This document shows positions 6,923-10,735 of a DNA stretch of 10,735 nt, one piece after another. Origin of the DNA: Bacillota bacterium (lineage in GTDB: Bacteria; Bacillota_A; Clostridia; DSM-8532); contig JAFADM010000026.1 of assembly GCA_023424865.1 (NCBI GenBank), positions 1 through 10,735 on the forward strand, read 5' to 3'. Each line of letters begins with the position of its first letter. Position 1 is the first letter of the stretch. The translations under genes and the position numbers were made by a program. The notes beneath the pieces were generated by a model. It worked only from the letters and a program-made list of their open reading frames with translations. It was not told the origin of the DNA and did no database searches.

Positions 6923-6980
6923 TTGCGTAAAAAAGCTTTATGGTTTACCGGCCGACAGGCCTGTGTAGCGCGGAGGCTTA

Positions 6981-7772
6981 ATGGAACAGTTTACCGATTA
7001 TGAAGTATTTAAAAGCAAGTTTTTTAGTCTGTCCAACATCGACTTGAATCTGTATAAGGAAAAGCAGATGAAGAGGCGTATTACCTCCTTGGTGGAGAAA
7101 TACGGGTTTTCCGCTTATATGAGCTTTTTTGAGGAGATTAAGGTTAACAAGGAGCTCTATAACCTTTTCATCAATTATTTGACCATCAATGTGTCGGAGT
7201 TTTTCCGAAACCCATTGCAATGGTCCCTTTTTGAGAAGAAGATAATACCGGAGCTTTTGCGAAACAAAAAGAACATTTCCGAGATAAAATTATGGAGCTC
7301 GGCGTGCTCTACCGGGGACGAGCCCTATACATTGGTGATGCTTCTCAGCCGGTATGCACCTCTCGAAAAAATAAAGATATTGGCCACCGATATCGATAAC
7401 GAAGCCATGGCTAAGGCCAAAGCGGGGCTTTATCCGTCCCGAAGCCTTAAGGAGCTTCCGGATGAGTTTCTTAAGAAGTATTTTATTAAAAAGGACAATG
7501 ACCAGTATGAAATATCGGAGCAGATCCGTCGTTGCGTGACGTTTAAGCAGCTCAATCTTCTCAGGGATCCTTATCCCAGGGATATGGACGTGATTCTGTG
7601 CCGGAATGTACTCATTTATTTTACGGATGAGGCCAAGGATTACATATTTGAGGAATTCAGCAAGGCTATGGTGCCTCAGGGCGTGCTTTTTATCGGAAGC
7701 ACCGAGCAGATTATGAATTATCAGAAATTCGGAATTAAGCCGATTGACACCTTTTTCTATCAAAAGGTGTAA
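6981..7772 (+). CDS. CheR-family protein-glutamate O-methyltransferase
   Basis: A 263-residue protein covering the whole CheR fold. CheR enzymes use S-adenosylmethionine to methylate glutamates on chemoreceptor signalling domains. The helical N-terminal domain spans about 1-75, with the TINVSEFFRNP motif at 68-78. The SAM-binding methyltransferase domain follows, with WSSACSTGDEPYT (105-117), ILATDIDNEAM (133-143), NLLRDPYPRDMDVILCRNVLIYF (192-214) and the C-terminal GSTEQI (239-244). The common TGEEPY reads TGDEPY here, a conservative change. GGAGG (6972-6976) sits only four bases before the ATG. No receptor, cheB or cheA lies nearby, so it is an orphan cheR and its target may be encoded elsewhere. 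The 3' end forms a nine-pair hairpin across the stop (7747-7755 with 7762-7770) that has no T tract. Confidence 0.93.
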   Translation: MEQFTDYEVFKSKFFSLSNIDLNLYKEKQMKRRITSLVEKYGFSAYMSFFEEIKVNKELYNLFINYLTINVSEFFRNPLQWSLFEKKIIPELLRNKKNISEIKLWSSACSTGDEPYTLVMLLSRYAPLEKIKILATDIDNEAMAKAKAGLYPSRSLKELPDEFLKKYFIKKDNDQYEISEQIRRCVTFKQLNLLRDPYPRDMDVILCRNVLIYFTDEAKDYIFEEFSKAMVPQGVLFIGSTEQIMNYQKFGIKPIDTFFYQKV

Positions 7773-7803
7773 GCTGTAGCGGAAGGGAAAAAAGGGGGCA
7801 ACA

Positions 7804-7974
7804 ATGATTAACGTTGATCAAATGAGCAGGGAAGAGCTTATTGAACTTTTAGAGACCAAAAATGAGCTTATAAAGACGCTGAGAGAAGAGGTCGAAGCGT
7901 ATCGGACATTAATCGAGGAGCTTCATACCCGGTTTGACGTGAAGGATTTCACTTTTACAGGAAACGGTGACTAA
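7804..7974 (+). CDS. 56-residue hypothetical protein, predicted coiled coil
   Basis: A short ORF with a strong ribosome site: GGGGG at 7794-7798, five bases before the ATG. The protein begins MINVDQMSREELIELLE. Residues 8-42 form a long amphipathic, glutamate- and leucine-rich helix with leucines or isoleucines roughly every three to four residues, as in a short coiled coil. The tail is FDVKDFTFTGNGD. It ends two bases before the ruvA ATG, whose ribosome site must lie inside it (GGTGA, 7966-7970), so translational coupling to ruvA is likely. I do not recognise a family. The ribosome site, tight spacing and coherent helical composition support a real gene rather than spacer. A role as a small scaffold or adaptor is only a guess. 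Confidence 0.72.
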   Translation: MINVDQMSREELIELLETKNELIKTLREEVEAYRTLIEELHTRFDVKDFTFTGNGD

Positions 7975-7976
7975 GC

Positions 7977-8588
7977 ATGTTCGCATACCTTAGGGGAACC
8001 CTTGAAAAAAAAACAGCCGACAGCTTGATCCTGGATGTTAACGGAGTGGGTTACCGTATTTTTACGGCAGCCTCAACTTTGGGCAGAGACTTTTCTGCAG
8101 GAACCCAGGTAAAGGTCTACACTCACTTTTATGTCAGAGAGGATACTCAGGCTCTCTACGGATTTCTGACGGAGGAGGAGCTTAAAATGTTCGAGCAGCT
8201 TCTCATGGTGAGTGGCGTTGGTCCTAAAGCAGCTCTGGCCCTGGTTTCAGCGGTACCGCCTTCTCAATTTGGCCTGGCTGTTCTAACGGAGGATGCCGAC
8301 CGGTTTGTTAAGGCTCCTGGAATAGGTAAAAAGACAGCTCTGAGAATTATTTTAGAGCTTAAGGACAGGCTCAAAAAGGAGGCCCAGGAGATACCCCGGT
8401 TCCTTACGGAAAATGCGGAGGCGGCTCAGGGCAAGGATTTGAGGCCTGCCGAGGCAGCCAGTGCCCTCATTATGCTGGGGTACACCCCATTGGAGGCCAA
8501 CAAGGCTGTTGCAGGAGTGATACAACAGGACATGACCGTAGAGGAAATAATCCGGAATGCGCTGAAAAACATGGGGAGCCTTTTTTAA
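7977..8588 (+). CDS. ruvA: Holliday junction branch migration protein RuvA
   Basis: A 203-residue full-length RuvA, which binds four-way junctions as a tetramer and loads the RuvB motor for branch migration. The N-terminal OB-fold domain spans about 1-62 (MFAYLRGTL, then DVNGVGYRI at 20-28 and THFYVREDTQALYGF at 49-63). Domain II carries two helix-hairpin-helix motifs, SGVGPKAAL (79-87) and PGIGKKTALRI (114-124). After a flexible linker (about 138-155), domain III, which contacts RuvB, covers about 156-203. The ATG follows the 56-residue ORF by two bases, so the gene is expressed with cheR and that ORF or from an undetected upstream promoter. The TAA stop lies at the loop of a terminator hairpin, which cuts ruvA off from ruvB. 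No LexA-type box was seen. Confidence 0.96.
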   Translation: MFAYLRGTLEKKTADSLILDVNGVGYRIFTAASTLGRDFSAGTQVKVYTHFYVREDTQALYGFLTEEELKMFEQLLMVSGVGPKAALALVSAVPPSQFGLAVLTEDADRFVKAPGIGKKTALRIILELKDRLKKEAQEIPRFLTENAEAAQGKDLRPAEAASALIMLGYTPLEANKAVAGVIQQDMTVEEIIRNALKNMGSLF

Positions 8589-8602
8589 GGCTCCTTTTCC
8601 TT
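8575..8602 (+). terminator. Rho-independent terminator at the end of ruvA
   Basis: GGAGCCTT (8575-8582) pairs perfectly with AAGGCTCC (8587-8594) around a TTTT loop, followed by TTTTCCTT. The ascending arm codes the last residues of ruvA and the TAA stop (8586-8588) lies at the loop and descending arm. Confidence 0.78.
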
Positions 8603-8745
8603 ATATATGATTTTTCTGCAAAAACCATTAATTGAATACAAATAGGCATTTATTCTGATAGAATTACGGATTTCATGTATGAAAATCATGGGGGAGTGTT
8701 TTGTGCATGAAATTGGTGATTTTCGGAGTTTTTGCAATGGAATCA

Positions 8746-8754
8746 TGTTATGAT
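8746..8754 (+). promoter_or_regulatory. Candidate extended -10 promoter for ruvB
   Basis: TG, one base, then TATGAT (8749-8754) forms an extended -10 element; no good -35 hexamer lies 16-18 bases upstream. Transcription would start near 8761, about 58 bases before the proposed TTG start. A weaker alternative extended -10 (TG at 8656-8657, TAGAAT at 8659-8664) lies further upstream. Confidence 0.42.
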
Positions 8755-8818
8755 AGATTAAATGCTGCTCCTGCTGCTAAAAGCGGACAGCACAAAAGAA
8801 AAAGGACAGGTGAGGACA

Positions 8819-9859
8819 TTGGAGGATGAAAGGCTGACGGCAAGGCAGCTTCGCAAGGACGACCCCGATGAGGCGGGTTTAAGGCCAAGAACCATAAACG
8901 ACTACATCGGTCAGAGCAAGGTGAAGGAAAACCTTCTGGTTTTTATTGAAGCCGCTCGTCAGAGAAGCGAGGCATTGGATCATGTCCTTCTGTACGGACC
9001 TCCCGGCCTTGGAAAAACTACGCTGGCCGGGGTAATTGCCGCCGAGCTGGGCGTTCAGCTTAAAATCACTTCAGGACCGGCCATTGAACGGCCGGGGGAC
9101 CTAGCGGCCATTTTAACAAACCTGGGAGAGCTGGATGTGCTCTTTATTGATGAGATTCACAGACTAAACCGGAGTGTTGAGGAAATTCTGTATCCCGCCA
9201 TGGAGGATTATGCCCTGGACATCGTTATTGGAAAAGGTCCCAGCGCCCGTTCCATAAGACTTGATTTGCCCAAGTTTACCCTTATTGGTGCTACAACACG
9301 GGCAGGGCTTCTTACTGCCCCTCTCAGGGATCGCTTCGGGATTATCAACCGTCTGGAGCTTTATACGGGAGAGGAACTTAAGAATATTGTCAATCGCTCT
9401 GCCGGCCTTTTAAAAATAGAGATCAACGACGAAGCTGCTACCGAAATCGCACGGCGTTCAAGAGGAACACCTCGAATTGCAAACCGCCTGCTGAAAAGAA
9501 TAAGAGACTTTGCCCAGATTAAGGCGGAGGGACGAATAACCCTGGAAATTGCCCGCTTTGGCCTCAATGCCCTGGATATAGACGAACTGGGTTTGGACAG
9601 AACAGACAGAAGCGTCCTTAACGATATTATTCTCAAATTTGAGGGCGGTCCGGTAGGCCTGGATACACTGGCAGCCTCTACTGGGGAGGAAGCAACCACT
9701 ATTGAGGATGTTTACGAGCCCTATCTTATCCAGCTGGGCTTTATCCAGAAAACACCCCGGGGCAGAAAAGCCACCCGTTTGGCCTATCAGCATCTGGGCA
9801 TTGCTTTTAGAGGCGATGAGCCGGAGCAGCTGAGCTTTTTGGATTGTAAGGGAGAATAG
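8819..9859 (+). CDS. ruvB: Holliday junction branch migration helicase RuvB
   Basis: An AAA+ ATPase that forms hexameric rings on DNA flanking a RuvA-bound junction and drives branch migration. With the TTG start it has 346 residues, normal for RuvB. Walker A GPPGLGKT is at 60-67, Walker B LFIDE at 108-112, sensor I GATTR at 157-161, the arginine-finger region APLRDRFG at 167-174, and sensor [12 protein letters not shown] at 215-224. The winged-helix domain (about 265-320) contains [16 protein letters not shown] and [17 protein letters not shown]. The start is chosen because [11 protein letters not shown] resembles other RuvB N-termini and GGTGAGG (8809-8815) lies just upstream, although only three bases from the TTG. 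The frame is open from an ATG at 8762, but that start would add a run of five leucines, lacks a ribosome site and falls at the predicted transcription start. GTG at 8810 is another option. Confidence 0.95.
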   Translation: MEDERLTARQLRKDDPDEAGLRPRTINDYIGQSKVKENLLVFIEAARQRSEALDHVLLYGPPGLGKTTLAGVIAAELGVQLKITSGPAIERPGDLAAILTNLGELDVLFIDEIHRLNRSVEEILYPAMEDYALDIVIGKGPSARSIRLDLPKFTLIGATTRAGLLTAPLRDRFGIINRLELYTGEELKNIVNRSAGLLKIEINDEAATEIARRSRGTPRIANRLLKRIRDFAQIKAEGRITLEIARFGLNALDIDELGLDRTDRSVLNDIILKFEGGPVGLDTLAASTGEEATTIEDVYEPYLIQLGFIQKTPRGRKATRLAYQHLGIAFRGDEPEQLSFLDCKGE

Positions 9860-9959
9860 GGGGCCGGGTGACTCCTATAGAATACAATAAGAAATGAAAA
9901 GTAGCTGATAAGTAAATTAGGATGAGCAAAAAAGAAGGAATTAAGAGTTGGTGGAGCAT

Positions 9960-10472
9960 ATGCATAACGAGATAAATCAGGATATGGATTTAATTATAGA
10001 TGGGATGGGAATTGTCCTCTATTCAGATGGTGTAATAAAGGATATTGAAGAGGGAGAAAATTATTTCGATAAGGAGTTTTCTACACCGGAGAAAGTGGCA
10101 AAACATATAAATAAAGGAGATGTAGTAGGCTTCAATACAGGATCTGGCGGCAGTTACCGTATTAAATTCAGGTCAGGTTATCCAAATGAAGAAATTGAGC
10201 AAGGTTTTCCAATTTCTATACGATTGGCAATCGATGTAAAGGGCGGAAAGTTATCTGTAATTGATTTGTTTTGGCTGATGGAGTGGAGTAATGACTGTCC
10301 TGAAGAACAGCAGCTTTTACTAAATGATGGTATTTATCACTTAACGGTTTCTACCGTTAAACCTGAGTCTGGAATATGGGGAGATAATCAAGTCATTTAT
10401 ATCCATCTTAACAGGCTCAATAAGATTCCGGAATTAACTTGGACAGGCGTTCCACTTCTTAACACCATTTAG
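9960..10472 (+). CDS. Hypothetical protein of unknown function, AT-rich accessory gene
   Basis: I do not recognise a family. From the ATG at 9960 the protein has 170 residues; TTG at 9948 (eight bases after AAGGA, 9935-9939) or GTG at 9951 would add four or three. GGTGGAG (9950-9956) lies three bases before the ATG, similar to the short spacing at cheR. The protein is acidic, soluble, and lacks a signal peptide or membrane segment. It looks beta-rich, with GDVVGFNTGSGGSYRIKF at about 53-70, then ISIRLAIDVKGGKLSVIDLFWLMEW, and a C-terminal ELTWTGVPLLNTI. The base composition stands out: about 37% GC by hand count over 10021-10440, while sampled lines of ruvB give 47-63%. This suggests a transferred gene between core genes. 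The size and layout resemble small immunity-type proteins of toxin systems, but no toxin gene is adjacent, so this stays speculative. Confidence 0.75.
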   Translation: MHNEINQDMDLIIDGMGIVLYSDGVIKDIEEGENYFDKEFSTPEKVAKHINKGDVVGFNTGSGGSYRIKFRSGYPNEEIEQGFPISIRLAIDVKGGKLSVIDLFWLMEWSNDCPEEQQLLLNDGIYHLTVSTVKPESGIWGDNQVIYIHLNRLNKIPELTWTGVPLLNTI

Positions 10473-10550
10473 TGTGAATTAAGATTTATTTCAGTACTCA
10501 ATATAACTCAACATAAGGGTTCAGGCGACGTAAAACAGGCGGGCAGAGGC

Positions 10551-10579
10551 TTGTGACTGTGAGAGCAGTGGGTTATAAT
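10551..10579 (+). promoter_or_regulatory. SigA-type promoter of proC
   Basis: TTGTGA (10551-10556) and a perfect TATAAT (10574-10579) are separated by 17 bases. Transcription should start near 10586, leaving about 54 bases of leader before the proC ATG. The leader is too short for a T-box or other large riboswitch. Confidence 0.75.
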
Positions 10580-10639
10580 GGCATAAAGACGTTTGGAAAC
10601 GGTATTTAAAAGCCTATAGGAAAGGAATGTGACCTTTAT

Positions 10640-10735
10640 ATGACAGCAAAAATCGGATTTATCGGCGCAGGCAATATGGGCGGCGCCCTCTTAAGAAGTA
10701 TTGCAGCCAATGGTGCACCAGGAAAATTTCAGCTT
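10640..10735 (+). CDS. proC: Pyrroline-5-carboxylate reductase, N-terminal part (runs off right edge)
   Basis: Only the first 32 codons are in the window. ProC reduces pyrroline-5-carboxylate to proline with NAD(P)H in the cytosol. The visible part, KIGFIGAGNMGGALLRSI (4-21), is the Rossmann dinucleotide-binding element with GAGNMG at 9-14 and matches ProC proteins well. AAAGGA (10621-10626) is the nearest ribosome-site-like sequence, at rather long spacing from the ATG. The gene has its own promoter and so is expressed independently of the unknown gene before it. A related Rossmann-fold dehydrogenase cannot be fully excluded from 32 residues. Confidence 0.82.
   Translation, partial: MTAKIGFIGAGNMGGALLRSIAANGAPGKFQL

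Noticed and set aside
8666..8683. Imperfect palindrome GATTTCAT/ATGAAAATC upstream of ruvB as an SOS operator
   Set aside because: It does not match the Gram-positive LexA box pattern (GAAC, four bases, GTTC) and the arms differ by an insertion.
8762..8818. N-terminal extension of RuvB starting at ATG 8762 with a run of leucines
   Set aside because: There is no ribosome site before this ATG, it coincides with the predicted transcription start, and the extra 19 residues do not resemble RuvB N-termini; the TTG at 8819 fits better.

Overview
This window looks like chromosomal core sequence from an anaerobic, endospore-forming member of the Clostridia. It may be a relative of Acetivibrio or Ruminiclostridium, but the genus cannot be fixed by eye. 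The grounds are a sporulation sigma factor of SigK type, IspH fused to ribosomal protein S1, strong Shine-Dalgarno sites, SigA-like promoters and the gene order cmk-plsC-ispH/rpsA. No rRNA, tRNA, CRISPR array, insertion sequence, phage gene or origin was seen.

Layout. At the left edge, on the minus strand, is the 5' part of sigK (1-293). A 332-base divergent spacer follows. Everything after it is on the plus strand: a MurR/RpiR-type regulator (626-1507) and a BaiN/HI0933-type flavoprotein (1578-2807) closed by a terminator; a small exported protein of unknown role (2984-3406), also closed by a terminator; then a SigA-like promoter driving cmk, plsC and the ispH-rpsA fusion (3529-6857). These three supply CDP/dCDP, phosphatidic acid, and isoprenoid precursors plus ribosomal protein S1. 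After a strong hairpin come an orphan cheR (6981-7772), a 56-residue coiled-coil ORF (7804-7974) and ruvA (7977-8588), ended by a terminator. ruvB (about 8819-9859) appears to have its own promoter. An AT-rich gene of unknown function (about 9960-10472) separates ruvB from proC, whose first 32 codons begin at 10640 behind a clear promoter.

The genes are mostly housekeeping: sporulation control, nucleotide, lipid, isoprenoid and proline metabolism, translation, and Holliday-junction processing. I found no convincing new multi-gene system. The items most worth a second look are the unknown gene between ruvB and proC, the 56-residue ORF between cheR and ruvA, the separated transcription of ruvA and ruvB with a possible upstream ORF, and a recurring arrangement in which hairpins or terminators overlap stop codons.
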